A stretch of 64,000 nt of DNA from Saccharibacillus endophyticus (GCF_013185185.1 NZ_JAAZWE010000001.1:62001-126000); one strand, 5' to 3'. Positions 41,499 to 51,044 are shown, numbered from the stretch's first letter. Numbers and translations: made by a program. The notes: generated by a model not told the origin, from the letters alone.

Positions 41499-42386
41499 AT
41501 GAAATACAGAAGACTGGGCAAGACCGACTTGAACGTATCCGTCGTGGGCGTAGGTACCTGGCAGTTCGGCGGCGACTGGGGCAAAGACTACACGCAAAAA
41601 GACGCCGACGAAATCCTGATCCGCGCGAAAGAATTGGGCATCAACTTGATCGACACGGCCGAATGCTACGGGCCTCATCATATGTCGGAGACGTTCATCG
41701 GCGACTTTTTGTCCCGCGATCGGCGCGAAGATTGGGTGCTTGCTACCAAGTTCGGCCATCATTGGCACGAAAAATGGGAAAATGCGTGGAACGTCGATCA
41801 GATCCGCACCCAGCTCGAAGAATCGCTTCGCGCTTTGAAAACGGACTACGTCGATCTGTATCAGTTCCATTCCGGTTCGGACGAAGCGTTCGATAATGAC
41901 GAGCTGTGGACGATGCTGGACAAGCAGGTGCAGGCCGGCAAAATCCGCAACCTGGGCATTTCGATCGGAAGCAACGACAATCTGTACCAAACGGATAAAG
42001 CGACCGAAGTGAATGCCAAAGCGATCCAGGTCGTGTATAACCGCATCGACCGCGTGCCGGAAGAACGGGTATTTCCGTCCTGCGAGCGTCAGGACCTCGG
42101 CGTGTTGGCGCGGGTTCCGCTGGCTAGCGGCTTCCTGAGCGGCAAATACAAGCCCGGCGCCGTATTCGAAGATAATGTGCGCAAAGGTCGCGACCGCGCC
42201 GATATCGACGAGAAACTGAAACAAGTGCAACAAATTCAAAACACCGAAGTACCTGAAGGCGTCGGCATGGCAGAATGGGCGCTGGCCTGGTGCTTGAAAA
42301 ATCCGACCGTTAGCTGCGTAATTCCCGGCTGTAAAACGGTCGAACAGGTCGAATCGAATGCCCGCGCGGCCGAAATCGAGCTGTAA
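41499..42386 (+). CDS. Aldo/keto reductase
   Basis: 295 residues, ATG 41499 behind CGAGAGGTG. NADPH-dependent TIM-barrel oxidoreductase. The catalytic set is visible: Asp in NLIDTAECYG, Tyr in the same block, Lys in DWVLATKFGHH and His in VDLYQFHSG. The start YRRLGKTDLNVSVVGVGTWQ and the end CVIPGCKTVEQVESNARAAE are typical of the YghZ/general-stress 69-like AKRs. The aldehyde or ketone substrate is unknown. A terminator follows. Confidence 0.92.
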   Translation: MKYRRLGKTDLNVSVVGVGTWQFGGDWGKDYTQKDADEILIRAKELGINLIDTAECYGPHHMSETFIGDFLSRDRREDWVLATKFGHHWHEKWENAWNVDQIRTQLEESLRALKTDYVDLYQFHSGSDEAFDNDELWTMLDKQVQAGKIRNLGISIGSNDNLYQTDKATEVNAKAIQVVYNRIDRVPEERVFPSCERQDLGVLARVPLASGFLSGKYKPGAVFEDNVRKGRDRADIDEKLKQVQQIQNTEVPEGVGMAEWALAWCLKNPTVSCVIPGCKTVEQVESNARAAEIEL

Positions 42387-42447
42387 ATTAGCTATATTGA
42401 AAAAAACCACATGACTTTTTTGCATTACTGTTGTAAAGTGGTTGCAG

Positions 42448-42488
42448 AACGGTTTCCGCGTCGAGTTCGGGCGCGGGGGCCGTTTTTT
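42448..42488 (+). terminator. Terminator after the aldo/keto reductase
   Basis: AACGG-TTT-CCGCG (42448-42460) pairs with CGCGG-GGG-CCGTT (42472-42484), followed by T to 42488. Confidence 0.75.
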
Positions 42489-42550
42489 CTCGAAAACGTT
42501 TCATTTAAGCATAAAACGGACTGTAGGAGAAAGAGAGAAGGAGATTTCAC

Positions 42551-44245
42551 ATGAAGGGATATTGGCAAAAAATAGAAGCTTTACCCAAACGCAAGCGAAT
42601 TCTATTCATGGGCGACAGCATCACGGAGAACGGGACTTATATTCGTGATCTGGATGCTATTTTTTTGAAATACATGCCTGAAAGTCAGCTTGAGTGGATA
42701 GGTCTCGGCGTCAGCAGCGAGACCGCTTCGGGTACGCAGGAAGCGGCACACCCATTTCCTCGTCCGTGTGTGCATGAGCGATTGGATCGGGCGCTGTCAG
42801 AGAGCAGGGCGGATTGGGCATTCCTTTGTTACGGGATGAACGACGGCGTATACAAACCGTTGTCCGACGAGGATTTTTCCGCTTATCGCTGTGGCATAGA
42901 TAGAGCCGTGCAGAAGATCCAGGCTGCCGGAGCGCTACCGATTCTGGTGACACCGCCTCCGTTTGATATTTTTTCGGTGAACGGACGATTGCAGCCGGAC
43001 GGAATGCCTGATTATGCGTTCGAAGAACCTTATGAGCGCTACGACGACGTATTGGAACACTACGCGGATTGGCTGCTGCAATATGGACGCGAACAGGGAA
43101 TCAAAACGGTCGATATTCGTCGTCCGTTACTGGAATGGATCGCGACCGAACGCGCAGCCGATCCGAAATTCCGCTACGGAGACGGCGTTCATCCCCAACG
43201 GGAAGGGCATGCGGTGATTGCCCATACGATCTTGCGGCGGATCTTTCGTATCGAATGGGAAAAGATGCCGGAGTGGCTATTTTCGGATAGTGAATTTTTG
43301 CATAAGGTGACAGAGCGCCGCGAGTTATTGAAAGCGGCCTGGCGCGAACACGTAGGGCATACTAATCCGTACAAGTTTGAAGCTCTGCCGCTGGATGAAG
43401 CGCTAATACTGGCTGAACAGCATTTACCCGGCATTCGCGCAGCAGCAGAGCAGGAAGGCGGCGCGCTGGATGAACGAGTATCGGAATGGGAAGGATTCGT
43501 GCGCCGCGATTATGTTCGGAATGGACGAGCCTGCCTGATTGTTGAGCCCGAGTCGCCTGCACCCGGTCGTCCATGGATTTGGCGCACTGAATTTTTCGGA
43601 CATTTCATGAACGCGGATTTGGAGTTGGTTCGGCAGGGCTGGCATATCGGGTATATTCGGTTGAGCGACTTGTACGGATCTCCTTTCTCCGCCGAAGCGA
43701 TGGAAGATTTTCGGGATGATGCGGTTCGTCGTTTTGGGTTGGATGCCAAGCCCGTGTTATTCGGCTTTAGCCGAGGAGGGCTGTACGCTATCCGTTACGC
43801 CGAGACGTATTCGCAGCATGTTCGCGCGTTGTACGTAGATGCGCCGGTTGTCGATATTGCAAGCTGGCCGGGCGGACTCGGCGCAGGTACAGGTTCGCCG
43901 AACGAATGGAGAGACTGGGTGGATATTTACGGGATTTCTGTAGAGCGGCAGAACCCGGGTCCGGCGTCTGCCGAGGCCGATACCGTGACGGCGGAACGTG
44001 CTGCACAAGTCACGGAGCGTCTGCTGGAGCTTTTGCGTATTCCGGTCGAAGCCGATATTCCGCTGCTGTTAATCGCGGGCGGGGCAGACGAAGCCGTGCC
44101 TTTGGAGGAAAACGGGGACCGTTTGGACCGGCGTTATCGGGAGTTGGGCGGACGCATTACGCGAATCATCAAGCCGGACTGCGGGCATCACCCGCACGGC
44201 CTGACAAAATGGCCGCCGACGGTTACAATAGAAGCATATCTGTAG
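42551..44245 (+). CDS. SGNH hydrolase fused to an alpha/beta hydrolase
   Basis: 564 residues, ATG 42551 behind AGAAGGAGAT. The N-terminal SGNH (GDSL) esterase covers about 1-240: S23 in LFMGDSITENG, the Asn block CYGMNDG, and the Asp/His pair in YGDGVHPQREGH. A helical bridge (about 240-310) leads to an alpha/beta-hydrolase domain: nucleophile S407 in FGFSRGGLYA, acid Asp in LIAGGADEAVP, and His in PDCGHHPHG. Both active sites look intact, so this is a two-headed esterase, probably deacylating a polysaccharide or small ester in the cytoplasm. GAAAACGTTTC at 42492-42502 may be an operator. The flavin reductase gene follows by 20 bp. Confidence 0.85.
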   Translation: MKGYWQKIEALPKRKRILFMGDSITENGTYIRDLDAIFLKYMPESQLEWIGLGVSSETASGTQEAAHPFPRPCVHERLDRALSESRADWAFLCYGMNDGVYKPLSDEDFSAYRCGIDRAVQKIQAAGALPILVTPPPFDIFSVNGRLQPDGMPDYAFEEPYERYDDVLEHYADWLLQYGREQGIKTVDIRRPLLEWIATERAADPKFRYGDGVHPQREGHAVIAHTILRRIFRIEWEKMPEWLFSDSEFLHKVTERRELLKAAWREHVGHTNPYKFEALPLDEALILAEQHLPGIRAAAEQEGGALDERVSEWEGFVRRDYVRNGRACLIVEPESPAPGRPWIWRTEFFGHFMNADLELVRQGWHIGYIRLSDLYGSPFSAEAMEDFRDDAVRRFGLDAKPVLFGFSRGGLYAIRYAETYSQHVRALYVDAPVVDIASWPGGLGAGTGSPNEWRDWVDIYGISVERQNPGPASAEADTVTAERAAQVTERLLELLRIPVEADIPLLLIAGGADEAVPLEENGDRLDRRYRELGGRITRIIKPDCGHHPHGLTKWPPTVTIEAYL

Positions 44246-44265
44246 AAACGAAAGAGAGGGTTCCC

Positions 44266-44907
44266 ATGCATAATCTTAATCCCCAGGAGCTGGACAGCAA
44301 GCTCGTGTACAAATTGATGACGGGCACGATCGTGCCGCGTCCGATCGCGTGGGTGACTTCGTTTTCGCGCGAACATGATGTCGTCAATGCGGCTCCGTTC
44401 AGCTATTTCAATATGGTCAGTTCGGACCCGCCTTTGGTAGCGATATCGGTGGTACGTCGTCCGGACGGACAGATGAAGGATACGGCCCGCAACGTGACGG
44501 AGCACGGCGAACTGGTCGTGCACATCTGCGACGAGTCGCTGGTGGAAGAAATGAACCGGACGGCCGCGATGCTGCCGCCGGGCAAAAGCGAGATCGATCT
44601 GACGAAGCTGACGCTGATCGACAGCGATGCGGTAAGCGTGCCGAGCATTGCCGAAGCAAAGGTGCGGTTGGAATGCCGGCTGGAGTCGCATCTGCCCATT
44701 AAGTCGGATGACGAACGGGTCACGCATGATCTGCTGATTGCCCGTATTTTGAGATTTCAGCTGGACGAATCGATCTACGACGCCGAGCACGGCTATGTGC
44801 TGACCGAAAATCTGCGTCCGGTCGCAAGGCTTGCGGGCAGCGAATATGCGGAGCTGGGGCGGTTGTTCAAGATCGAACGGCCGGTTCAACCGGGCGGCGG
44901 CGTCTAA
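44266..44907 (+). CDS. Flavin reductase family protein (FMN-binding split barrel)
   Basis: 213 residues. The ATG at 44266 with AAAGAGAGGG upstream is the start; the frame is open further upstream only as an overlap of the hydrolase gene. Flavin-reductase-like split barrel: YKLMTGTIVPRPIAWVTSFS, VNAAPFSYFNMVSSDPPLVA and SVVRRPDGQMKDTARNV, the FMN-binding face, then ARILRFQLDESIYD. It probably reduces FMN or a flavin-linked substrate with NAD(P)H. It may be co-transcribed with the upstream hydrolase, but a joint function is unclear. Confidence 0.87.
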   Translation: MHNLNPQELDSKLVYKLMTGTIVPRPIAWVTSFSREHDVVNAAPFSYFNMVSSDPPLVAISVVRRPDGQMKDTARNVTEHGELVVHICDESLVEEMNRTAAMLPPGKSEIDLTKLTLIDSDAVSVPSIAEAKVRLECRLESHLPIKSDDERVTHDLLIARILRFQLDESIYDAEHGYVLTENLRPVARLAGSEYAELGRLFKIERPVQPGGGV

Positions 44908-45040
44908 GAGGATTGAACGGAAAGCCGAAGGGGCGGAAGCTCCGATCGATCGGAAAACGGATAGGAAGATCGAGCGACCGCGTCTGACGGAGCGTTGGCG
45001 CCCCTTGAGGCGGTAATGCTCCGATTCCTTTATTCGCGAA

Positions 45041-45087
45041 AAAATCCGCTTCAGGCGCCGTATGGGCGTGTCCGAAGCGGATTTTTT
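45041..45087. terminator. Bidirectional terminator
   Basis: AAAATCCGCTTC (45041-45052) with GAAGCGGATTTT (45074-45085), T-run on both strands, between the flavin reductase and the converging cardiolipin synthase gene. Confidence 0.88.
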
Positions 45088-45103
45088 ACCGGATAAAAAG
45101 GGG

Positions 45104-46552
45104 TTACAGAATCGGCGAGAACAGGCGTGTGAACGATTCGAGCAGTTTACGCAGCAGCGGACGCAGCTTGTACTGTTCGAGGGTCAGGATCTCGCTGTCT
45201 TCCATGTCTTTGCGGAACAGGGCTTCCAGCTCGCCGGCTTTTTGCGAATCGTAGACGATGGCGTTGACTTCGAAGTTCAGCTTGTAGCTGCGGATGTCCA
45301 TGTTGGCGGTTCCGACCGAAGCGAGGCGTCCGTCGACGACCATCGTTTTGGCATGCAGGAAGCCTTTTTTGTACAAATAACAGTTGACGCCGAGATCGAG
45401 CAGTTCGCCGAGGTACGAATACGACGCCCAGTACACCATTTTGTGATCGGGAACTTTCGGAATCATCAGATGGACTTCGACGCCGGACAGGATCGCCATT
45501 TTCAGCGCGGTCATCATGCTTTCGTCGGGAATGAAGTACGGCGTCTGGATCATGATGCAATCGCGCGCTTCGTCCATCATTTTGATATAAGCCAGCTTAA
45601 TCGTCTCCCGGCTCTGATCCGGACCGCTGGAGATGATCTGCGCGCCGACTTTGCCGGTGAACGGGCGGGTCACGCTGAGGAACAGGTTCTCCGGAAGCTT
45701 CTGCTTCACGGACAGGCTCCAGTCATGCAGGAAGATCGCGTGCATCTGGATCAGCGCCGTGCCTTCGATCCGCAGATGCGTGTCGCGCCAATAGCCGAAT
45801 TTTTTGACCTCGCCGAGATATTCGTCACCGACGTTGAATCCGCCGATATACCCGCACGAGCCGTCAATGATGACCAGCTTGCGGTGATTGCGGTAATTCA
45901 TTTTGAAGTTGATGAACGGAATCCGGGACGGGAAAAAGGGAGCGGCTATGCCGCCGGCTTCGCGGAACTTTTGCAGGAAGCGCCGATTGACCTTTTTGCT
46001 TCCCCAAGCATCGTACAAGACGCGGACTTCGAGACCCTGTTTCGCTTTTTCGGTCAAGGCGTCGATAAGGCGCCGGCCCAGGTTGTCGTTTTGCCAAATA
46101 TAATACTGCACGTGGATGTACTTCTGCGCGCGGTCGATATCTGCAAGCAGGGCATCGAATTTCTCTTTGCCGTCCGAATATACGATGACGTCGTTATCCT
46201 GCGTGTACAACGAGAAGTCGCCGACCATGTTCATATGCAGCAGCTCGCGGTAACGGGCCGTGCGGGGATCGTTGAATTCCAGCTTCTCGTCGAGCAGCTG
46301 TTGACGCTGGACGGAGATGCCGGGCAGCAGAATCTTCTCCTGTTCACGGAATTGGTACCGCTTGACGCGGCTGAGATTTTGTCCGAAAAACAGATACAGG
46401 ATGAACCCGATGATCGGCAGGAAAAAAAGAACCATCAACCAAGCCCAGGTGACCCCGATATCGCGCCGCTCCAAAAAGACGACAGTCATTGCCAGAAGAA
46501 GGTTCAAGACAAGCAAAAACCACGGAGCATGGTTAAACCAATATAATTCCAA
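45104..46552 (-). CDS. cls: Cardiolipin synthase
   Basis: 482 residues. TTG start at 46552, eight bases after GGAGGT. Membrane-bound phospholipase-D-superfamily enzyme joining two phosphatidylglycerols. Two N-terminal membrane helices (about 10-27 and 36-56) precede the catalytic part. The first HKD motif is NHRKLVIIDG (H223, K225, D230) and the second FLHAKTMVVDG. The PLDNSC-N-like opening WFLLVLNLLLAMTVVFLERR is also typical. Monocistronic, convergent with the flavin reductase and divergent from the kinase gene at 46780. Confidence 0.95.
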   Translation of the reverse strand: MELYWFNHAPWFLLVLNLLLAMTVVFLERRDIGVTWAWLMVLFFLPIIGFILYLFFGQNLSRVKRYQFREQEKILLPGISVQRQQLLDEKLEFNDPRTARYRELLHMNMVGDFSLYTQDNDVIVYSDGKEKFDALLADIDRAQKYIHVQYYIWQNDNLGRRLIDALTEKAKQGLEVRVLYDAWGSKKVNRRFLQKFREAGGIAAPFFPSRIPFINFKMNYRNHRKLVIIDGSCGYIGGFNVGDEYLGEVKKFGYWRDTHLRIEGTALIQMHAIFLHDWSLSVKQKLPENLFLSVTRPFTGKVGAQIISSGPDQSRETIKLAYIKMMDEARDCIMIQTPYFIPDESMMTALKMAILSGVEVHLMIPKVPDHKMVYWASYSYLGELLDLGVNCYLYKKGFLHAKTMVVDGRLASVGTANMDIRSYKLNFEVNAIVYDSQKAGELEALFRKDMEDSEILTLEQYKLRPLLRKLLESFTRLFSPIL

Positions 46553-46779
46553 ATGCCGCGACCTCCGCTTTCTATAATGAAGTGTTTAAGACGATCATAC
46601 ATGCAACCAAGATATTAGTGTACCCGATTGTGATCAATAAGTGAACAATTCCGGGCATCAATCGGTTGAAAAAGTCGAAAAAGCGTCAAACGTAGCCCGA
46701 AAGGGCCATTTGTCGCGTTCGTTTTTTGGTTAAAATTTAATGGAAAGCTCGCGTGGTGAGTCAGGAAGGCTGGAAAATC

Positions 46780-47802
46780 ATGAACTATACGCAAATCAAA
46801 TGGCTGATTTTGTTTCTGCCCACCGTGGTCGTCGGCGTCTGGGAATACGTGCGGCACCAATTTTTGATGCCTGTGCTGTCGATGGACGCGGGCAACGTGC
46901 TGACGCCCGTGCTGGTCTTTCTCGTTAGCGTAACGCTGCTGCGTCGTCTGTTCGCCATGCTCGAACGCATGCAGCGGGAACTGGAGCAGGCGCGGACGGT
47001 CAAGGCGAATCTCGAAGCGCGCGAGGAATTGGCACGGGAATTGCATGACGGTATTGCCCAGTCGTTATTTCTTTTATCGGTCAAGCTGGATCGGATGGAA
47101 AGAGGAGCGGTCGAAGCAGGGCTGGGCAGCGAGCTGGAGACTGTCAGACGAACGGTGCATGAAGTAGATCGTTATGTAAGGCAGGCTCTGGCGAATCTGC
47201 GCGAGCCTGCCCGAAGCGGACTTGCCGTCGAAGCAGCAGCGGCAGTGCCGAATCTTCAAGGATCGGTTTCGTCCTCGCACGGATCGAATTTGTCGGGCAT
47301 TCGCGGAAAGTCGCCGGTTAGCGAGAAGAACATGCAGCCTGAAGAGGCACGGAGAAAAACGTTGGTGACGGCGGACGCGAGAGGTTCCGATAATTCCGCT
47401 CCCGTGCATGATGTGACGGAAGAGTCCATGGCTGCGCGCGTCAGCCGACTGGCGGAGGAAGCCATGATCGACGTCAAAGTGGATTGGCATCTGCCGGACG
47501 ATCAACTAGCCAGCCGTGAAAAAGCCGAACTGCTTGCCTGCATCCGTGAAGCGGTGATTAATGTGCGCAAGCATGCTCACGCGGCGCATGCCGAGGTGAT
47601 CGGTCGCAGCAGCGGAAGCGGCTGGACGGTCGAAATCGCGGACGACGGACGTGGATTCGATGGCGATCCGTTAGCTGCATCCGGTCGATACGGACTTAAA
47701 ATCATGGCGGATCGGGCGCAGGAGATGGGTTGGAGTTTTGAGCTGGATTCGAAGCCGGGCCGCACTTCGGTCAAGCTTGGACGAGAGGGGGAAGCGCGAT
47801 GA
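46780..47802 (+). CDS. NarL-type sensor histidine kinase (HisKA_3)
   Basis: 340 residues. The ATG at 46780 follows AGGAAGG; a GTG at 46753 is less likely. Two membrane helices near 7-25 and 41-58 leave almost no external loop, so sensing is probably inside the membrane. The HisKA_3 phosphorylation site is H89 in ARELHDGIAQSLFLLSVKLD. A long variable spacer (about 150-220) follows, then the ATPase with LACIREAVINVRKHAHA and IADDGRGF, ending YGLKIMADRAQEMG. It is coupled to the regulator by ATGA at 47799. The copper genes downstream suggest a copper or envelope signal. Confidence 0.92.
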   Translation: MNYTQIKWLILFLPTVVVGVWEYVRHQFLMPVLSMDAGNVLTPVLVFLVSVTLLRRLFAMLERMQRELEQARTVKANLEAREELARELHDGIAQSLFLLSVKLDRMERGAVEAGLGSELETVRRTVHEVDRYVRQALANLREPARSGLAVEAAAAVPNLQGSVSSSHGSNLSGIRGKSPVSEKNMQPEEARRKTLVTADARGSDNSAPVHDVTEESMAARVSRLAEEAMIDVKVDWHLPDDQLASREKAELLACIREAVINVRKHAHAAHAEVIGRSSGSGWTVEIADDGRGFDGDPLAASGRYGLKIMADRAQEMGWSFELDSKPGRTSVKLGREGEAR

Positions 47803-48461
47803 ACCGCTGCCGCGTACTGGTGGTCGATGATCATAAGCATGCACAGGAAGCGATCTGCGATATTTTGTCGTTGGATGCTGCCTTCGAAGTGATCGGCGTC
47901 GTGTCGGACGGAGCGGAAGCGATCGCTTTTACCGAACAATGGATGCCGGATTTGATTCTGATGGATATTCGGATGAGCGGAATGGGCGGTTTGGAGGCTA
48001 CGGGGCGGATCAAGGTCTCTTATCCTTACGTAAAGATCGTGATCATCACGGTATCGGACGATATCGCTTACCTGCTCGAAGCGTTGAAGCAAGGGGCGCA
48101 AGGCTATCTGTTGAAAAATCTGGCCCCGTCGACCTGGATCGAATACCTCAAAGCGATCGTCAGCGAAGAAGCGCCGCTTAGCCGGGAATTGGCTTTTCAA
48201 ATCCTCAAAGAATTCTCCGCGCCTGCCGCCGAGCCGGAAAGCGATACGCTAACGGCCAGGGAACGGGAAATATTGCGCCAGGTTGCTTCCGGGTTAACGA
48301 ATCGCGAAGCGGCGGAAGTGCTGGGGATTTCGGAGCATACGGTGAAAAACCATTTGAAAAACATTTTGCAGAAGCTCCAATTACAGAATCGCGTGCAGTT
48401 AACCCGGTATGCCATGGAAAAAGGCTGGGTCGGGCGCGACGGATTCGGCGGCGAACGATGA
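47799..48461 (+). CDS. NarL/FixJ family response regulator
   Basis: 220 residues. Receiver with D10-D11 (LVVDDHKHA), D56 in LILMDIRMSGMGG and K105 in GYLLKNLAPSTW. The LuxR-type HTH is at the end: LTAREREILRQVASGLTNRE then VLGISEHTVKNHLKNIL. Overlaps the kinase at 47799-47802, and the copper gene starts 20 bp after its stop. It probably activates this operon and possibly others; the binding site is not visible. Confidence 0.94.
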   Translation: MNRCRVLVVDDHKHAQEAICDILSLDAAFEVIGVVSDGAEAIAFTEQWMPDLILMDIRMSGMGGLEATGRIKVSYPYVKIVIITVSDDIAYLLEALKQGAQGYLLKNLAPSTWIEYLKAIVSEEAPLSRELAFQILKEFSAPAAEPESDTLTAREREILRQVASGLTNREAAEVLGISEHTVKNHLKNILQKLQLQNRVQLTRYAMEKGWVGRDGFGGER

Positions 48462-48481
48462 GGGATGAAAGGAAGAATCAC

Positions 48482-50164
48482 ATGAAGGCAAGAGACACAA
48501 GGTGGAAACGATTGATTTTGCTTCCGCTGCTATCGGCCATTCTGATCGCGACGCTGGCTTTGCCGGGGTTAGCGTGGGCGCATGCGACGCTGACCTCGTC
48601 CACCCCGGCGGATCAGACCTCGATGGCGGAAATGCCGGAGTCGATCGAACTGGCATTCAACGAGACGATTCAGGGCGAGTTTTTGTCGATTAAGGTGACC
48701 AATACGGCTGGGGAAGAAATGCCTGTCGGTCAGGCCGAAGTATCGGCAAGCGATTTGCATCTCGTTACCGCTTCTGTCGAAGGTGAGTTTCCGGACGGCA
48801 TCTATACGATGAACTGGCGCGTCGTCTCGGCAGACGGTCATCCGATTCGCGGCACGGTTCGTTTCGGCATCGGATCGGACGGCGTATTGACCGACGCGGG
48901 CGTGGCCGGCGGAGCGGCGGATTACACGCCGGGCGCCGATACGGTGGCGCACCGGGCTGCTTTGTACACGCTGCTTTCGCTGGTAGCCGGGGCGATCTTG
49001 TACTTGGGCTTTCTGCTTCCGGCAGGGCTGCGCGGTACGAAAAAGCTGACGCGTCCGGCCCGAATCGTATTTTGGGCGGCTATGGCGCTTTTGCTGCTTG
49101 TGATTTTGATCGGGCTGCCGCTTCAGGCGAAACTATTCGCGGACGTGCCATGGAGCGAAGCGTTCGGCAAAGAAATTTTAAGCCAGACCCTTGAAGGCAC
49201 GTCCTCGGGACGAATGTTCCTGCTGCAAGTTCTCGTATGGCTGATGATCGCCGGCGCGGTCGTCGTCAACGATGTGATGGGCTGGGGCAAACGCGGCGGA
49301 CATTGGACGATCGTGATGATCGGGTTCGTATTGCTGTTGGTGACCAAGGCGCTGACGGGACATGCGGCAGGATCGGAACATGTTTTCGGACAGGTGATGG
49401 CGGATACGCTGCATATGCTGGGCGCGACGGCCTGGATCGGCGGGCTGCTCATGCTGCTTATCAGTCTGTCAGCGACGGCGGGTGAAGGCCCGGCCTTTTG
49501 GAAAACGACGTTCCGTAGATTCGCGCCTTGGGCATTCGGGTCCGTTATCGCCTTGATCTTCAGCGGCGTGGTCATGAGCGTGACGCATGTGCCTGCCTGG
49601 TCGGATCTGTTCACCAGTCGTTACGGACAGCTGATCGTGGCCAAATCGGTGCTGCTGCTGGTCATGGGCATACTTGGATTTCTTCATTTCCGGCGTGCGC
49701 GCCGCGAAGGGGAAGAACGCCGAACGTGGTCTTTGGTTACGGAGCTTGCGGCAGGGATCATCATATTGGTTCTGGCAGGTCTGTTGACCAATGTGCCGAC
49801 GCCGCAGCCTGCGGCCGCGGCGCCGGAAGCGTTCTCGGATGTTCAACCGGCCGAAGATGCGGAAAATGTGCGAATCTCGCTGGATGTACGTCCGCTGCAA
49901 GTGACGAAGTCGACCTTTACCGTTCGCTTCACGGATGCGGAGGGCGCGGCTCGAACCGACTGGCAGCAGGTAACGCTTCGGATCGCGCCTCAGGCCGCTT
50001 CGAGCGATTACACCGAGGTTCGCGCCGAAGCGCAGGAAGACGGCAGTTATGTCGCATCCGGCTTGTACTTCGGCAGTGCGGGAATTTGGAATGTCGAAGT
50101 ACATGGATTGTCCGAGAAATTCGAACAAGCGGATCGGACCTTCACGATGGAAGTCAGCGAATAA
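48482..50164 (+). CDS. ycnJ: CopC-CopD fusion copper-import protein (YcnJ-like)
   Basis: 560 residues. The ATG at 48482 with AAAGGAAG is preferred over the ATG at 48458, which overlaps the regulator stop. A signal peptide ends at ALPGLAWA, leaving mature N-terminal H34 (HATLTSSTPAD), the copper ligand of CopC domains; SADGHPIRGTVRF is the second ligand region. Eight or so membrane segments form the CopD part (about 155-430) with conserved His (LTGHAAGSEH, ADTLHMLGATAWIGGLL). A C-terminal extracytoplasmic domain (about 450-560) resembles YtkA/FixH-like modules. In Bacillus, YcnJ takes up copper. Followed by ycnI. Confidence 0.9.
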   Translation: MKARDTRWKRLILLPLLSAILIATLALPGLAWAHATLTSSTPADQTSMAEMPESIELAFNETIQGEFLSIKVTNTAGEEMPVGQAEVSASDLHLVTASVEGEFPDGIYTMNWRVVSADGHPIRGTVRFGIGSDGVLTDAGVAGGAADYTPGADTVAHRAALYTLLSLVAGAILYLGFLLPAGLRGTKKLTRPARIVFWAAMALLLLVILIGLPLQAKLFADVPWSEAFGKEILSQTLEGTSSGRMFLLQVLVWLMIAGAVVVNDVMGWGKRGGHWTIVMIGFVLLLVTKALTGHAAGSEHVFGQVMADTLHMLGATAWIGGLLMLLISLSATAGEGPAFWKTTFRRFAPWAFGSVIALIFSGVVMSVTHVPAWSDLFTSRYGQLIVAKSVLLLVMGILGFLHFRRARREGEERRTWSLVTELAAGIIILVLAGLLTNVPTPQPAAAAPEAFSDVQPAEDAENVRISLDVRPLQVTKSTFTVRFTDAEGAARTDWQQVTLRIAPQAASSDYTEVRAEAQEDGSYVASGLYFGSAGIWNVEVHGLSEKFEQADRTFTMEVSE

Positions 50165-50200
50165 TCGTTTACACATACAAAAAAGGCGGGATTAACTCTA

Positions 50201-50989
50201 ATGAAAACGACAAACATGAATCGAACGTTCAAAAAATTAATGGCTCTTGCAGCTCCGGCTTCGGCGGCTTTGCTGCTGTTCGCAACCGTAGCCAGCGCTC
50301 ACGTTACCGTGCTTCCGAAAGAATCCGCTACGGGCGCTTGGGAAACGTACACGATGAAGGTCCCGGTGGAGAAAGACGTCAACACGAATAAAGTCGTTCT
50401 GAAAATGCCGGAAGGCGTCGAGTTCCAACAGTACGAGCCGATTCCGGGTTGGACCACGACTGTCGATGAATCTGCCGGCACCGTGACATGGGAAGCGGAA
50501 GGTGACGGAATCGCCGCCGGCGAATTCCAACGCTTTACCTTCGTTGCGAAAAATCCGGCGACTGAAGGCGAAGCGGCTTGGGATGCGTTCCAATACTACA
50601 CGGACGGCAGCATCGTGGAGTGGACGGGCGACGAGAACGCGGATACGCCGCATTCGATCACGACGATCGGCGCAGCAGCGGGCGAAACGGCGGCTAACGC
50701 GCACGGCCAGACGGTAAGCACGGACGACGCGGCAGTCAGCGATCCGGCCGAAGCTCCGGCAGACGAGTCGACAACCGAGACGGCTGAAGAAACGACGGAA
50801 GCCGACGCGGCAACAACCGAACCTGCGGCGGATGCTTCGGCAGTCAGCGAACCGACCGAAGTCGCCGCGGACGCGCCTTCCGATGCGCCTGCGCAGACGA
50901 ACAACGTGCTGCTGTACGTGACGCTGGCGTTGTCGATCGTGGCGATCGGATTGTCGGGAGCTGCGTTGGCGAGTCGCAAGCGTAAATAA
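50201..50989 (+). CDS. ycnI: YcnI-like copper-binding protein (DUF1775)
   Basis: 262 residues, ATG 50201 behind GGCGGG. The signal peptide ends FATVASA, leaving H34 in AHVTVLPKESATGAWETY, the mono-histidine copper site of YcnI, with the conserved Trp in PIPGWTTTV. The DUF1775 domain runs to about 160. A Glu/Thr/Ala-rich linker (about 170-225) leads to a C-terminal membrane anchor (VLLYVTLALSIVAIGLSGAA) and basic RKRK end. It acts outside the membrane, probably passing copper to the YcnJ-like protein. Last gene of the operon, followed by a 15-bp terminator. Confidence 0.92.
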   Translation: MKTTNMNRTFKKLMALAAPASAALLLFATVASAHVTVLPKESATGAWETYTMKVPVEKDVNTNKVVLKMPEGVEFQQYEPIPGWTTTVDESAGTVTWEAEGDGIAAGEFQRFTFVAKNPATEGEAAWDAFQYYTDGSIVEWTGDENADTPHSITTIGAAAGETAANAHGQTVSTDDAAVSDPAEAPADESTTETAEETTEADAATTEPAADASAVSEPTEVAADAPSDAPAQTNNVLLYVTLALSIVAIGLSGAALASRKRK

Positions 50990-51005
50990 CTGATGGATTA
51001 AAAAG

Positions 51006-51044
51006 AAGCCTGCACGCGGAGATGGATTCCGCGTGCAGGCTTTT
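51006..51044 (+). terminator. Terminator of the copper operon
   Basis: A perfect 15-bp stem, 51006-51020 (AAGCCTGCACGCGGA) with 51028-51042, followed by TTTT. Confidence 0.92.

Noticed and set aside
43906..44265. N-terminal extension of the flavin reductase frame
   Set aside because: It lies wholly inside the hydrolase gene, and the ATG at 44266 has a clear ribosome site and matches the family start.
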